A stretch of 64,000 bases of DNA from Bemisia tabaci (Eukaryota; Arthropoda; Insecta; Hemiptera; Aleyrodidae): contig NC_092800.1 in assembly GCF_918797505.1 (NCBI RefSeq), positions 44,013,864-44,077,863 on the forward strand. The letters run 5' to 3'. Both the position numbers and the translations under genes were made by a program. Below, in pieces: positions 10,262 through 20,885 of this stretch (position 1 is the first letter of the stretch; each line of letters opens with the position of its first letter). The notes beneath the pieces are model-generated. The model ran no database searches. It saw nothing but the letters and a program-made list of their open reading frames with translations, and had not been told where the DNA came from.

Positions 10262-10992
10262 ACCGCCGTTCCGAGGAAGAACGTTGTATGAGCTTTCAGA
10301 CGTTGCCAAGTTTTTTCCGATAAAAACCGAATTCACAGGAAAATGGAGATGTTGCATGTCTGAGGAATTTGCGATTTGACTGTTGATTCTTTTGTAAAAG
10401 TTTGCGAGAAACACGATGGTGCCTCTGACTGTTTTTCTCTGAAATCAACTCCCAAGCTCAAAAAAAGCTCTCAACTTGAGGCCAAAATGAGGGGATATCC
10501 CACGCTATCCTGAGAGTCCACGTCTACATCAAGACAAACTCTCCATGCAAAGATAGGGAGCAAATACATTGACAGGGCTGCCAGCTAATTTGGGGACTCT
10601 AAAACTGAAATCACGGCAGCGCTGCATGTCAATGTATTCGCTTCCTATCTTTTCATGGAGAGTTTGTTTCGATGTAGAGGTGGACTCTCAGGATAGCGAG
10701 GGATATCACCTCCATTTTGGCCTCAACTTGAGAGCTGTTTTTGAGCTTGGGAGATGATTTCAGAGAAAACCAGTAGCACCATCGTGTTTCTTGCGAACTT
10801 TTACATAAGAATCAATTGTCAAATCGCAAATTCCTCACACATGCAACATCTCCATTTTGTGTGCAATTTAATCTAGAATATCGGAAAGTTTCAAAGAAAA
10901 ATAAACATGAAAGTTGTAAAAAATACTTGTTTGATCAAGGGAAATTTGGCAACTCTCTAATGTTCACACGGCGTTTCTCCTTAGCACGGCAG
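10262..10992. mobile_element. MITE-A copy 2, split by MITE-B
   Basis: The left part (10262-10340) runs from 'ccgccgttccgaggaagaac' to 'gaattcacagga'. The right part (10859-10992) resumes with 'gtgcaatttaat' and ends 'cctt-agcacggcag'. TA flanks both ends. Compared with copy 8, about 35 bp are missing at the junction, so the insertion or a later deletion removed some sequence. Confidence 0.85.
10341..10858. mobile_element. MITE-B nested in MITE-A
   Basis: This is a 518-bp palindromic element. The arms start AAATGGAGATGTTGCATG and end with its inverse. They continue through 'gaaacacgatggtgc', 'agctctcaacttgaggcc' and 'ggatatc' in both orientations for about 220 bp each. A second copy starts near 63632 and runs off the window. 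A fragment lies at about 26028-26080. Confidence 0.88.
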
Positions 10993-11063
10993 AATACTGT
11001 CGCTCGTAACGAGAATGTTGAACTTTATACAAGATTTTTGGGTTTTTGTAGGTCGGAAAGTTG

Positions 11064-11335
11064 GGAATGGACTAGTAGACAAGGTAGCAATTGAAGCATT
11101 CCTGTATGTTTCTTAGTCAAAATTTCACGTAAATTACGATTCGCGCAACGAAAATTACTCGAACTAACTCCTAACTACGATTTTAAATGTTTCCTAAGCA
11201 TTTTGATACATGATTTTTAATCGCAATTCCACGTTAACTACGATCTACGCTATACGAAAATGACTGAAACTAACTCCTAACCATGCTTTTTAATGTTTTA
11301 TACAATCAAAATTCCATGCAGCATGATTCGCGCGA
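11064..11335. repeat. Rep-C terminus, triplicated and degenerate
   Basis: The Rep-C end ('actagtagacaaggtagcaa', 'gcgcaacgaaaattac', 'taactcctaac') is followed by a second decayed copy at about 11198-11285. A shorter third one lies at 11295-11335. All are in the same orientation, unlike the inverted ends of the complete copy at 49856-50402. Confidence 0.6.
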
Positions 11336-11545
11336 TTTGTCTCTCTCCTCTAAAAAATGGCACCCTTGTGCGATGAAGATTTCAGCCCCCGGCGCTGTCT
11401 CTCCGTGTGTGGCTTTGTAGAATTTAGGAAATAATTTATTTATATTCATAATGCAGGGACTCGAGGAGCAGTCGTTCTCACGGCTTATCTCGCCAGCCCC
11501 GGTCGACATTAAATTCTCCAGTTCAGTTTTCGGGAGAGGAAGAAT

Positions 11546-11797
11546 CCTGTCATACTAAGGAAGAACGCCGTATGAGCATTCGAGAGTTGCCAAGTCTCCT
11601 CTGATTAATTTTGTATTTTTGAGGAGAATTATCAATATTTTTCATTGAAACTTCCAAAATTTTTAGATCAAATTGCGAACAAAATTATCTGATAAATTGG
11701 GAGAAAAATATGATCAAATTTTCTTGAAAATTAGTGATTTGTCAAAGGAAATTCGGCAAAGCCTGAAGGCTCATACGGCGTTTTTCCTTCACGGCAA
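11546..11797. mobile_element. MITE-A copy 3
   Basis: The left 'actaaggaagaacgccgtat' with 'gagagttgccaag' mirrors the right 'ggaaattcggcaaa', 'ctcatacggcg' and 'ccttcacggca'. The interior has 'caaattgcgaacaaaattat'. Confidence 0.85.
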
Positions 11798-12360
11798 AAT
11801 TCAACCTGTCACACGATGATCACGATATGAAACATTAACCACCTCTTTAGCACCCCACCTCTTATCCGCTCCTATGATTTTTTCCTGTGTAAATGTTTGC
11901 CACGCCTGACATTTTCTCTCGAGAGAGGAGGGTGCGAAGGAAGAGAAGGAGAAGAATAAGAATGGGCCGACGAGGAGGAGGAATTTAATCGGACGTGGAT
12001 TTACAAATTCTCGTTTCAATGCGCATGGAACCACGTCTTACAGAAAAAGTGTTTGTCACTATTTTTTGTTTGACGAGGAATAAAGTCATTCCCCGAGCAT
12101 TGAGTTCTCAATATATTTCATTTTCAAATGAAATGTGGCAGGTTTTCCCTTTGAGCACACGAGAACGCGTATGCAGCCGTATATAGTGTAAAATTTTAAG
12201 GTATTCAAGGATTTATAACAATGCGGGAACAAATTCGAATATATTCACGGACTTTTCGAACCCTGGTAGATTACATGTATATCTGGTATATACGTTATTT
12301 AATGAAATAAATCCAGATAAACAAGATTTTTCCAATATTTCCTTCGTAACGAGGCTTTAC
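11798..12360. other. No feature recognised
   Basis: There is a purine-rich patch at about 11915-11985 and AT-rich DNA otherwise. Frames on both strands are short and lack motifs. Confidence 0.3.
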
Positions 12361-12615
12361 ACTGCCGTGCTACGGCAGAACGTCGGATGAACCTTGAACC
12401 GTTGCCTAATTTTCTTTGATGAAACACGAATTTCCTGCTAAACTCATGAATGATTTTCTTCTGATTTTTCAGATAATCTTGCACGTAATTTAAACTGAAG
12501 TTGCAGAAAATTTCAAGGAAAGACGTTCATAAATTTTCTCAATAATTAACATTTTATTGAAGGATATCTGGCAACTCTCAAATGTTCATACGGCATTCTT
12601 TCTTAGCACCGCAGT
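12361..12615. mobile_element. MITE-A copy 4
   Basis: A complete 255-bp copy. It starts ACTGCCGTGC and ends 'cttagcaccgcagt', with the internal 'cagataatcttgcacgtaat' block. Confidence 0.88.
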
Positions 12616-12625
12616 ACAAAAAACC

Positions 12626-12910
12626 ATCCTAGTTTTTTTCTTTTTTTTTTCTTCTTCTTCTTAATCATTCCCAATATAAAACATACAGGATGAAAATGCT
12701 GAAGGAACTACTAAGAAAAGGGCTCTCTTTTTGGACTAAGAATATTAATCACCTCCTTCCCATTCTTGACCGTTCCACCATGTTTTTTCCTTCCCTCTCT
12801 CCATCTACCGTTCAATTTCCTCCCTCCTCTCTGAGCGTGCCCCAGGATGCACTGCACGGGCTGGCGCTCTACGAGAGGACGACTTTAAATTTTTACCGAG
12901 CGGGGTCGTG
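12626..12910. other. Pyrimidine microsatellite then unremarkable DNA
   Basis: Bases about 12630-12662 are T-rich with a short (CTT)n tail. The rest has CT-rich patches but no recognised gene. Confidence 0.4.
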
Positions 12911-12965
12911 GCACAGTGGAGCAAGTCAGTGGGAGAGCTTGGACTACAAACGGAATACATCGCTT
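12911..12965. repeat. Rep-EE terminal fragment
   Basis: The block 'gcacagtggagcaagtcagt' and 'gggagag' matches the left end of Rep-EE at 21453 and 32359. The rest of the element is absent. Confidence 0.5.
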
Positions 12966-13035
12966 ATATTGTCACCCCTCTGATATAATGGCGTATCTAA
13001 ATTGTTGCATGAGCCCCGAGAGCATGTAGTTTTAC

Positions 13036-13199
13036 CAGTGGCGTGGCGTGCTTCTCGATATATCGATATTTCTTCATTTGAAGCAATGGTAAAGAATCGA
13101 TTAGTAGGGTGTTCGCTGCGAACACCCAGATTATCGATCTCTTTCCATAGGTTTAAATGGCATAACAATCGATATATCGCAAAGCACCCCACGCCAATG
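13036..13199. mobile_element. hAT-1 copy 1, 164 bp, with 8-bp target duplication
   Basis: The ends CAGTGGCGTGGCGTG and the inverse 'cccacgccaatg' enclose a near-perfect palindrome that includes 'gatatatcg' and 'ggtttaaatggc'. The centre is GGGTGTTCGC-T-GCGAACACCC. Flanks are AGTTTTAC (13028-13035) and AGTTTCAC (13200-13207), 7 of 8 identical. Short CAGTG termini with 8-bp duplications are the hallmark of hAT transposons (family knowledge). This copy has an empty dyad centre. Confidence 0.9.
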
Positions 13200-13207
13200 A
13201 GTTTCAC

Positions 13208-13778
13208 AGACAATCGGGCTCATGTGAAAATCGAGATACGCCCCACGTCAGAGGAGCAACCATTTCTTCCTAAATATGAAACGTTGAAATTTAAGGGTCG
13301 TATTCATAATCGTTTCTTGAACACCTCTTTACCTCAGGAGGCCCCATATTAATCAATTATTTTCAAAATGGAATAGGATTCCCTCTTAAGGGTCCATTTT
13401 CGGAGTTTCTCTCTTGAATTTCACTCAAGATTTGTAGAAAGTGTCCACTTCGTGATTGAGACTACTACTCCTTCTTTCAAATTAATGCTAACCATAAGGG
13501 AACGAGCTGAAAAAAGGAACGACTGAATGCAATCCTGAATTTTATTTGATGAAACACAAATTCACTTGGCAACTTTGACCCATTCATGCAAAATAAGTCA
13601 ACGATATTTCAGAAGATACATCTATGTCATAAACGCAAAAATTCTCAAAACTCCTTCATTTGACGTGCGTATGCAATACGCATATCCATCATGTTAGTAT
13701 AGTTGTATGCACGCGCCTTCATTGAAGTAGCATCCTTGCGTAGAGACCGCGACGCAATAATTGAAACGCTGGGTGCAG
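13208..13778. other. No feature recognised
   Basis: Plain sequence with a small 'gcgccttcattgaag' partial palindrome near 13711. No gene or matched repeat is seen. Confidence 0.3.
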
Positions 13779-13998
13779 AGAGGGCAATTCTTGGTTGCGG
13801 TGTTTCAAATTATCCATTAACGGGTCATCCAGTATTATTAAAGAAAATGGATGTAATTCATTGAAACTCTCACCGAATATTCTTCATGATCTTACAATGC
13901 TAAGAACTGAAAATTTTAGATAATTCCCCCAATATTTTCCTCTCTGAAACATAAATGAGAAGTGGATTATCTGAAACACCGCAACCGAGCAATGCCCA
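13779..13998. repeat. Palindromic MITE-like element NN
   Basis: Arms of about 37 bp contain 'cttggttgcggtgtttcaaa' and the inverse 'ctgaaacaccgcaaccgag'. The outer parts are 'gggcaatt/aatgccc'. The interior is AT-rich. I did not see another copy in the window. Confidence 0.7.
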
Positions 13999-14013
13999 CT
14001 GAGCGAATTTTAT

Positions 14014-14398
14014 TTAGAGGTTGGGTATACTATTTTTGTGCCTGAACCTCCAAGCTGTCATTCTATTTGAGTTCGGAACTTCTGATTCGGTGACTAACGC
14101 ATCGCAACGTTGGCGCGTGATTATGGTACCACTTCGCGAGGTGGTTCTAAAAAAGGTTCGACCTATCGAAAACCTATAGGTTTGACCCGTATGATTAGTC
14201 GAATTTGCTAACAATGGTGTCCACTGGGGTTGGTGATTGATGAGACAAACCTGGACAGGACTTCCCAAAGAGGCCCGGAACTTTAAATAAAATTCGCTTT
14301 TTCCGAACTCAACGTCTCAATTACATATGCGGACCTAAAATTTGTTTAATTTTCCTCAAGATTCTTTCATTCCTTCGATAATTACCGATCAAAATGTA
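14014..14398. other. No feature recognised
   Basis: An 84-codon minus-strand frame (14014-14268) has no recognisable motif. A small 'cgaaaacctataggttt' partial dyad lies near 14168. Confidence 0.3.
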
Positions 14399-14400
14399 TA

Positions 14401-14500
14401 CAGGGCGATCCAAGGTTAAACGGACTGACTGTAGGAGTCGAACCACCCCAATCCCCCAAACGCCCTCTTCAAATTGATATTTTCATCTCTGTGGTACCAT
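14401..14500. repeat. MITE-FF terminal fragment
   Basis: It begins CAGGGCGATCCAAGGTTAAA directly after TA and continues 'gtaggagtcgaacc', matching the left end of 14857-15187. It breaks off before a Pal-M fragment. Confidence 0.65.
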
Positions 14501-14539
14501 CTCTGACTCATTTAAAAAAAGACATATGTTCAATTAGTT

Positions 14540-14612
14540 TCCTCATGTAGATAGTTGTTTTTATACATGAGCCAGAAACTGTAATTCCATTTTGCAAAAT
14601 GCAGTCCGTTTA
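14540..14612. repeat. Pal-M fragment
   Basis: It contains 'agttgtttttatacatgag', 'ccagaaactgtaattcc' and 'attttgcaaaatgcagtcc', which form one end of Pal-M. Confidence 0.6.
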
Positions 14613-14856
14613 ACCCTCACTCAAACCTGACCGCATAATTTGCTTGAAATAATTTATAACTGAGGTACTATTTTCAAAAATGATTACTCACTATTCTTGA
14701 CAGTCTCCATTTTTCATACGGTCTCCGATTTAAGTGTATTTTTTCTCATTGTTTTTTCGTCTGTTTTCTGTTTCAGGTAAGGAAACGATGATTTTCAAAA
14801 TACCATGATAATTGTGGTGAGTCAACTCATCAGCGGTTTTTATGTGCACTAAAATA

Positions 14857-15187
14857 CAGGGCAATCCAGAGTTAAACGGTTAGACTGCAGGAGCCGAAAC
14901 ACCCGCCAAACCCCCTCGATAATTTGAAATGTCAATTTTTTTTTAGATCATGTATGAATTCAGGGCATAAAAATGTAGGGGAGTAAAAATTTTCATGATA
15001 TTTGATTCCCAACCGCAGCTAAAATTCAGGAAAAATGATTTGATTTTCGAAATTTGTCTATGGGGGGGGGGGGGGGCGTAGCTTCGATTAGGGGCACTTT
15101 TGAAAAAACATTTACACCAAAAACAGTCTTATTTAGACCCATAAAACACGCTCCTGTAGTCCAGCCGTTTAACCCTGGATCATCCTG
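14857..15187. mobile_element. MITE-FF, complete, TA-flanked
   Basis: The left end CAGGGCAATCCAGAGTTAAA and 'gactgcaggagc' mirror the right 'gctcctgtagtccag' and 'ccctggatcatcctg'. TA lies at 14855-14856 and 15188-15189, which fits a TA target site as in Tc1/mariner-like elements (inference). The interior holds a G15 homopolymer at 15062-15076. The same terminus appears alone at about 38740. Confidence 0.8.
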
Positions 15188-15716
15188 TATGTTCAATTTG
15201 TGATGAAATAGACCCAAAAAACCATGTTTTAGTCAAAACTTCCATGTTGAGATCTCTCCTAACAACTTGTTCTATTGTGCGGCGCCGCGGTGAGAGGGAT
15301 GAAGGGGCGGGGGAGGGGGATAGTGGGGTTTAACTCGCTCAACGAAATTGCCGGATCAGAATACGTGTGTTGGAAAAGGCGGGGAGACAGCCGGACGCCG
15401 GACGTAAAAATCGCCCGGCAATTATCTCGTCCTTCTCCAGACGTTCTCTCATCTCTCCTCCTTCCCCCAACCCCGCGGGCCCCGAGTAGGGGGTGGAGGA
15501 GGGTTATAGCGCTGCGACGCGACGCGACTAAGTCACGTCATAATTCAATGAAGTCGAGCGGGCCGGGTCAAGATGGAGCTCGAGCGAGCGGACGCATTTG
15601 CAGCGCACAGTGCGGAAACATTCTTACAGCGGACACTTTTAGCTCTTCTTCCGGCGTGAGGGTGTAATCCAGATGAACTACATTTTGCATTGAAAAAACT
15701 ATTTTTTCTGGTTCAC
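15188..15716. other. GC-rich island
   Basis: Bases 15270-15660 are GC- and CpG-rich and carry a 130-codon plus-strand frame (15275-15667) rich in Arg, Ser and Gly. The composition explains the frame, and no domain is recognised. A short Pal-M-like 'aactacattttgcattg' follows at 15676. Confidence 0.4.
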
Positions 15717-15902
15717 TTTAGGAACAATGAGCCTTCAGACGTTGCCAGATTTCCTCTTGAAAATCATAAATTTTCAGGAAAATTTTAAATATATTTCTGC
15801 CAATTTCTCAGATAATTTTGTTTGTAATTTGATCCAAAGTGTCTGAAAATTTTCAGGAAAAATATTCATAATTGTTTTCAAAGATTAACATTTTATCGAT
15901 GT
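15717..15902. mobile_element. MITE-A copy 5, truncated
   Basis: The left end is 'gagccttcagacgttgccag', and the interior has 'ctcagataattttgtttgta'. The copy stops at 'aacattttatcgatg', where Rep-C begins, so its right terminus is lost. Confidence 0.75.
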
Positions 15903-16393
15903 GCAATCGAACACGATGCGCACGATCAAAACTGCCGAAATTAACTCCTTACGAAGATATTAAAGGATTCTTGGTGCGTAAATTGAAACCACCCGCTCAT
16001 GAAAACTCAATGCTCTCTACGTGATTCACATCGCTCGCTAAACGTTATCATGAACGTCTGCGATAAAAAAATCTGGCAACGTCAATCTTGACGCTTTGGC
16101 TCAGCTATAGCAAATTAATTATAGTTTGAAAAACACATGGTGGGAAATGAACATTGCTCGATTGAGAAGCTTGCTGAAACCGTTGTAGTGCACAATTTGA
16201 CTCACGTAGAGCTTTGAGTTTCTTGTAAGCGGGCAGTTCAAATTCCTTGTAACCAATGTGAAATAAAAACGTTAATGTCTTCGTTAAGAGTTGGTTTTAG
16301 TAATATTCATCGCGCGAATCGTGTTCTACGTGAAATCCTGGGTAAGGAACATGTATCAGACGGTTTAAATTCGTACCGTGTCTAGTGGTCCAT
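15903..16393. repeat. Rep-C copy 2, left end truncated
   Basis: It matches 49893-50402 throughout, including 'ccacccgctcatgaaaactc', 'gctttggctcagctatagca' and 'cacgtagagctttgagtttc'. It ends at 'gtgtctagtggtc'. The first part of the left terminal inverted repeat is missing at the junction with MITE-A. Confidence 0.85.
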
Positions 16394-17348
16394 TGGGTTA
16401 AGACCTCGCGTTCGGGAACATTTGCACCCCCTGGAATGATAACCCCTAGAAATACTTAATTTCACCCCTTAAAACTACTGTTAACGTCGTTAAATATGCT
16501 GTATTCTGTTTCTAAAAAGTTAGCATGAACCGCGCGCATGGTTTTTTTTTTTCCCCCCGCATTAGGATGGTACTGTGTGAGTTGAATGTGTAAATTTTCC
16601 AAGCGGCAACTTCTACATTTCCCTCGCAAAGACTTATTCACAGAGTCTCATCCGACTCCCCAGGAATAATCCCGGAGATTATCCCGTCAGCGGACCTTTT
16701 GGCTGACCGCCGCTTCGTCAGGGCTTAAAGACACGCCGCGACATGACACGGCACTTCGTCGCCAAGACGAAGATGACAGATTGAGGCTTTGGGCGCGGTT
16801 TTGAACTTTGAAGCACCCGCGGACGAGGCGAAGGTTAAAAATAAGCACCACTTTTAACTTTCATTGTAAGCTTGTCCTTAGCACGAAAAGCCCCTCGTTT
16901 TAAAATGGATGGATTAAAACAACATTGTATCGCCCGATCTGAGCGTTGACCTCCGTAACTTTACATTACAAGTAAGGAAGCCTAATTCGGGGTCTTTGAA
17001 ATAGTTTACCTATCGGCCCAAACCCCTTTCAAGCTCTATTTTTTAATTCGAAAACTAAACTAAAACGGCAAAACGGCTGCAAGCAACTATTGCTGCTCCA
17101 AAGCCGCTAAAATTGCCTATTCCAGTTTTTGAAGGCAAAATGGTTTGGCTGTGAGACGTGTGTCGATTGTGGGGGGGGGGGGGGGAGGCTTCAAGATGTT
17201 TGGAAGGATCATATAACTTTTTCGCGCAAGAAATCAAATAGCACTTACGATGTTTCCTATATGAGACAAAATTAGTGGTTTCTGATTGCAAAATGAAGAC
17301 GTGTAATGATGGACTTGTAATTTTAGAGCTGGCATGTCTACGATAGAT
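16394..17348. other. Unique stretch with GC-rich patch and G15 tract
   Basis: Bases 16640-16830 are GC-rich. Bases 17171-17185 are G15. A 103-codon minus-strand frame (17055-17366) spans the G-run and looks non-coding. No repeat was matched. Confidence 0.35.
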
Positions 17349-17500
17349 CGGGCTATATACAGACATTCGACAAACCGTCCACGTTCCGGGCTCAGAGGCC
17401 GAAGGTTCCGGTTGACACCCGGAGCAGTCGAAGCCACGGCTCCAACACCAGGAACTTTCGGCCTCTGATCCCGGAACGGACGGTATGTCTGTATAGCTCG
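17349..17500. repeat. Palindrome X, about 65-bp arms
   Basis: The left 'gttccgggctcagaggccga' and 'aggttcc' mirror the right 'ggaactttcggcctctgatc' and 'ccggaacg'. The outer arms are 'gctatatacagacat' and 'atgtctgtatagc'. The centre (about 17415-17445) also pairs around 'ggagc/ggctcc'. It is a strong hairpin with no coding support. Confidence 0.75.
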
Positions 17501-17580
17501 TAAGTTCGTAACCCTTTTTTCAGTGTATTTCTTCTCCAAAGTCGCTAATATTGCCTATTCCACTTTTTGAAGGCTAACTG

Positions 17581-17853
17581 CGGGCTGATTATTGAAATTG
17601 GTAGAAAACGCGATAGACTAAAAAGACAAATAGGATATGGAGGGATCCTATCGGTGGAAGCGGGTGGTTGCGATGGACAAAGGAGGTATGTAATAGACTA
17701 ACTAACGGCAACCCATGAGAGACACCATATAGTTAGTCCATCATTAACTCCCTTAGTCTACAAGAACCATCCATTTCAATTAATATAATCGCTCTATACT
17801 CCTATGTCTCCTTTGTCTATAGCTTTGTCTATCAATTCCAGCCCTCAGCCCAC
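17581..17853. mobile_element. Rep-Y copy 1 (palindromic element)
   Basis: The ends 'cgggctgattattgaaattg' and 'atcaattccagccctcagccc' are inverted repeats. Inside, 'aaggaggtatgtaatagact' and 'gtggaagcgggtggttgcga' match Rep-Y at 43699-44332. No protein is encoded. Confidence 0.8.
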
Positions 17854-18258
17854 TGGTTTGGCTTCCCGAGTTCTCTAATTCATATCATTCGAAAGCTAGG
17901 TATATTCCCTTAAAACGTGGCGGCATTGCAAACAGTCTTCAACTCTAATTTCTTCCGCTTTTTCTCCCCCGCCCCCAGCCCTCACCCCTGCCCCCTCCGC
18001 GTTTTGATCTTTCGCCGTCATTGCTTTGTTTCATTTTTACGAAAATTGGACCGGTGAGAAAGTTTCATCGAGAAAAAAAAAACACCAAGTAGGACCGAGC
18101 CCCGACTAAGAGCCCGGGAAAAGGACGAGGGGGGGGGTGGCGGTAATGCAATTAATTAATGACTTTGCCTGCGTGAAAAATTACGGATGCGGAAATTCGT
18201 CCGGGCTCCGGAAGAGACTCGCGAGAGGGATTTCTCGTAAGGGACCGGCACGGCAAAT
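17854..18258. other. GC-rich island
   Basis: It contains pyrimidine-rich DNA at 17945-18000, a G9 tract near 18129 and a TAAT-containing segment at 18150-18165. No coding motif is present. A regulatory role is possible but unsupported. Confidence 0.35.
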
Positions 18259-18370
18259 GAATCGGTGTCTGCCAGACGGGCGTAAGTCCCTCAACTCGTG
18301 AGCCCTAGCCTCTTGCGAAATCAACGGAAAACAGGGCTCATGAGTTCTCGGACTTAGCGGACACCGATTC
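18259..18370. repeat. Pal-P palindrome with 40-bp Q core at its centre
   Basis: The left arm starts GAATCGGTGTCTG and the right ends 'cggacaccgattc'. Matching resumes near the centre as 'ctcgt/atgag', with about 10 extra bases in the left arm. The centre (18300-18339) is exactly 40 bp, begins GAGCCCTAG and ends CAGGGCTC, as in Pal-O and Pal-N. Confidence 0.8.
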
Positions 18371-18686
18371 GAAGAGGAGGAGGGCTCCTCGGTTGAAATT
18401 AACTTTATACACTGCAGAAACTCGGTGTGAACTGAATGCTTCCTAGTTTCTTTGCCCGAGCCCGACCTCCGATTCGTGCCGAAAAACAGTTGATTTTCGG
18501 ATGGTATATCCGTGCATCGAACATTTTTCAGAGGAAACTAGGCGTTGAAGCTCTCTTGAAAAATTCCTCCGAGGTGGACATGTAAAATGTATAACTGGAC
18601 GATGGGTCACTAAACCTGACATTTTTATTTGATTTTCTGAAAGTTTAAGGGGAGTAGATAATGCAGTGCGTATATTAGACCGCGTT
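18371..18686. other. No feature recognised
   Basis: An 86-codon minus-strand frame (18443-18703) has no recognisable family. No repeat was matched. Confidence 0.3.
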
Positions 18687-19160
18687 AAGCAGAAAAAAAC
18701 CAAGTCACTTCAGCTATTGCCAAATTTAATGAAGCAATTTTATTTTCTAAAAGAGAACGGTTGTGCGGATTCTTTTGAAAATTATAAGAAATTTGCTTCG
18801 TATTACGCCAAAAATTTATCGGAGGTTGCACAAAAGTCCGCTGAATAGTTTTCAAGTAAAAAATAAAATTGCTCAGTTAAATTTGGCAATAGCTGATGCG
18901 GTTTGGTTCCTTCCTGCTTGCCATGGTTCATTTTAACCTTGCTCCGAAACCACAAGGGAGAAATACCCGCCCACAGTTAATCCGGTAAGTGTAACAACGG
19001 AAGCGCCTTCAACTGCAGATGCATACAACTCTTCATACTCTGAATACAACTATTCGTACTCAATGGACATCCGTGTTGCATACGCCTATATTGAAGGCGC
19101 TCGGATTTTCCTCGCATCATTTGATGTGGCTTGGTTCCTCTTTGCTCAACACGATCCAGT
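18687..19160. repeat. Rep-I copy 2
   Basis: It starts 'ccgcgttaagcagaaa' and ends 'gatgtggcttggttcctctt'. The interior matches 3870-4315 closely, including the 'gcgccttcaactgcagatgc' palindrome arm and the 'aatacaactattcgtactc' block. Unlike copy 1 it is not tandemly duplicated. Confidence 0.85.
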
Positions 19161-19344
19161 TTATTGAGTATACTAAAACTGTAGTGGATGAAGGTATTTT
19201 ACAATTAGGGTCAGTGTAAATATGCAGACCCTAAATTATGCAGACCCTGCGTTTGAACCGGCAGTTTTTGATAAGATCAAAATGAACTTTTAATTTGACA
19301 ACTAAGACAACTCTCTTTATATCAAAAACATTAAAGTTCGCAGG

Positions 19345-19850
19345 TTTGTAGGTGTCAAGTTTCCAATACAAGTCGTTTTGCGGGTTAAAGATTCCATGGT
19401 TTGCAACAGTATCGTCCGTTGGAAGTTTGCCTTTAATTCACCGCATAAGCATCAAACTGACCAGAGATAGTTCTCCATCGAAAAAACACACATTCAAAGC
19501 GATTTTGATACGGTACGCTTTGGTTGAACTGCTGAAAAATTTCAAATAACGCGTTCAATTTCCCTACAGAAGCAACAAATCCACCGAAGGAAGATGTTCG
19601 ATCGAAAGTAAACACATTTATAACGCATTTTTTATGCCTAGGCTGAACTGGAAGACAATTCCAAATATCGTCTGCAATTTGAATTTGACTATTTATTATT
19701 TACTGCATAGGCAACAAACTTACCAGAGATAGTTGTTCTTCCGAAAAAACACATTAAAAGTGCTTTTGATACGCCTTGATTGAACTGATAAACAATATCG
19801 AAATTCGCCTTCAATATCACCTTATAGGCATCAAGCTTACAGGTTTCGAT
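19345..19850. repeat. Degenerate tandem array, about 4 units of 95-135 bp
   Basis: Unit starts fall near 19349, 19444, 19570, 19706 and 19826, each beginning like 'ataggcaacaaacttaccag'. The units share 'gatagttnttc', 'cgaaaaaacacat', 'cttttgatacg', 'ttgaactg' and 'ttcaatatcacc'. Units 2 and 4 are the most alike. No continuous reading frame covers the array, so a coding repeat is unlikely. Confidence 0.7.
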
Positions 19851-20689
19851 ACACGATCAAATTCCGAACTAATTCCGATCAAAGTAGACCAGTTGATGAC
19901 TGATGATCACCATGCAACAGTCCTCTTTGATCAAAATTGGACGGGCCGTCAATTTGATCAGAATGGAGAGCCACCATTCATCATTGCTTGCCACGCGAAA
20001 CATTTCTGCAAGGTTTTCATTTGAAAATTAGGCGAAGTAACGATTTTCAGACTGATGACTCCCGACACTTTCATGGTAATTGGTTCGGGAATTTGATCGT
20101 GATCGAGGCCTTAGAGAACACGAATAGTTATGTACACGGGAGACACCGTTAAACTTTGAAGGCAAATATCCCGAAACGTCTTTTTGCCATTCACGCCGAT
20201 TTTCCACCTACACCCGCTCCCACATAGACAGAATGACGTTCAGTTCCAGTCGGAAGATGTGAGGGAGTTCTCTGCAGACGCGACAATGTTCGTATGACGT
20301 CGCTCTAATTACTTTAAACACTCGCGAAGTTCAGTGCCGAAATTTCCGAGCATCTTACGTGCGCCAATTTGCCGGCGCGTGCCCGCTTTGACGATCCCTG
20401 TTTCCCGAGTTTTCGGATCCCGCCCAAGTATCGCATCCGCCTCCGCCATTAACGCGATTGCCCACCTTTTCCTGAGACATTCCTCACTGTGATGGGTCAG
20501 TTTTGCCGGGTAGTCACATCAGGATCAAGTTTTGATGGTCACAGCTCTTAAATTAGCAAAAAGTTAAAAGATCCTTTCCATAATGCCAATCGTCTACGTC
20601 AAATGTTACCGGAGACATTGCCCCCAAAAAATGTGACGTATGACGTCATTCTCCGCAGTCCGTACCTATCCATGGTGGATGACGTCATA
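19851..20689. other. Unique stretch with GC-rich part
   Basis: A 'gatcaaaattggacg' segment near 19930 resembles 'ccgtccaattttgatcg' at 24182 (inverse). Bases 20300-20480 are GC-rich. TGACGTCA-like motifs occur at 20640-20690. None is long enough to call a feature. Confidence 0.35.
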
Positions 20690-20885
20690 CACTGAAAAAA
20701 AAGATTGGTAGATTTTAAGATTGGTAAATTCTACCAATCTTCAAGTCGATTCTGCCAGAGGAATAATTACCCATACCAGTAAATAGTAACGTTTACCTTT
20801 CTTCTGGCAGAATTGACTCTGAAATTACGCTGTGTGAAATACAGCGTGAAGGAATAGTAAATTCTATCAATCTTTCTTTTCGGTG
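20690..20885. mobile_element. Cac-2 complete copy, TA duplication
   Basis: It starts CACTGAAAAAAAAGATTGG and ends 'ctttcttttcggtg', with TA on both sides. The left arm carries a small internal repeat of 'agattggta'. The middle has 'ctgccagagg/ttctggcag' and 'acgctgtgtgaaatacagcg'. Confidence 0.85.

Noticed and set aside
20640..20690. CREB-type regulatory sites (TGACGTCA-like words)
   Set aside because: The words occur twice but directly adjoin a Cac-2 element and lack any gene nearby. They are too short to support a regulatory call.
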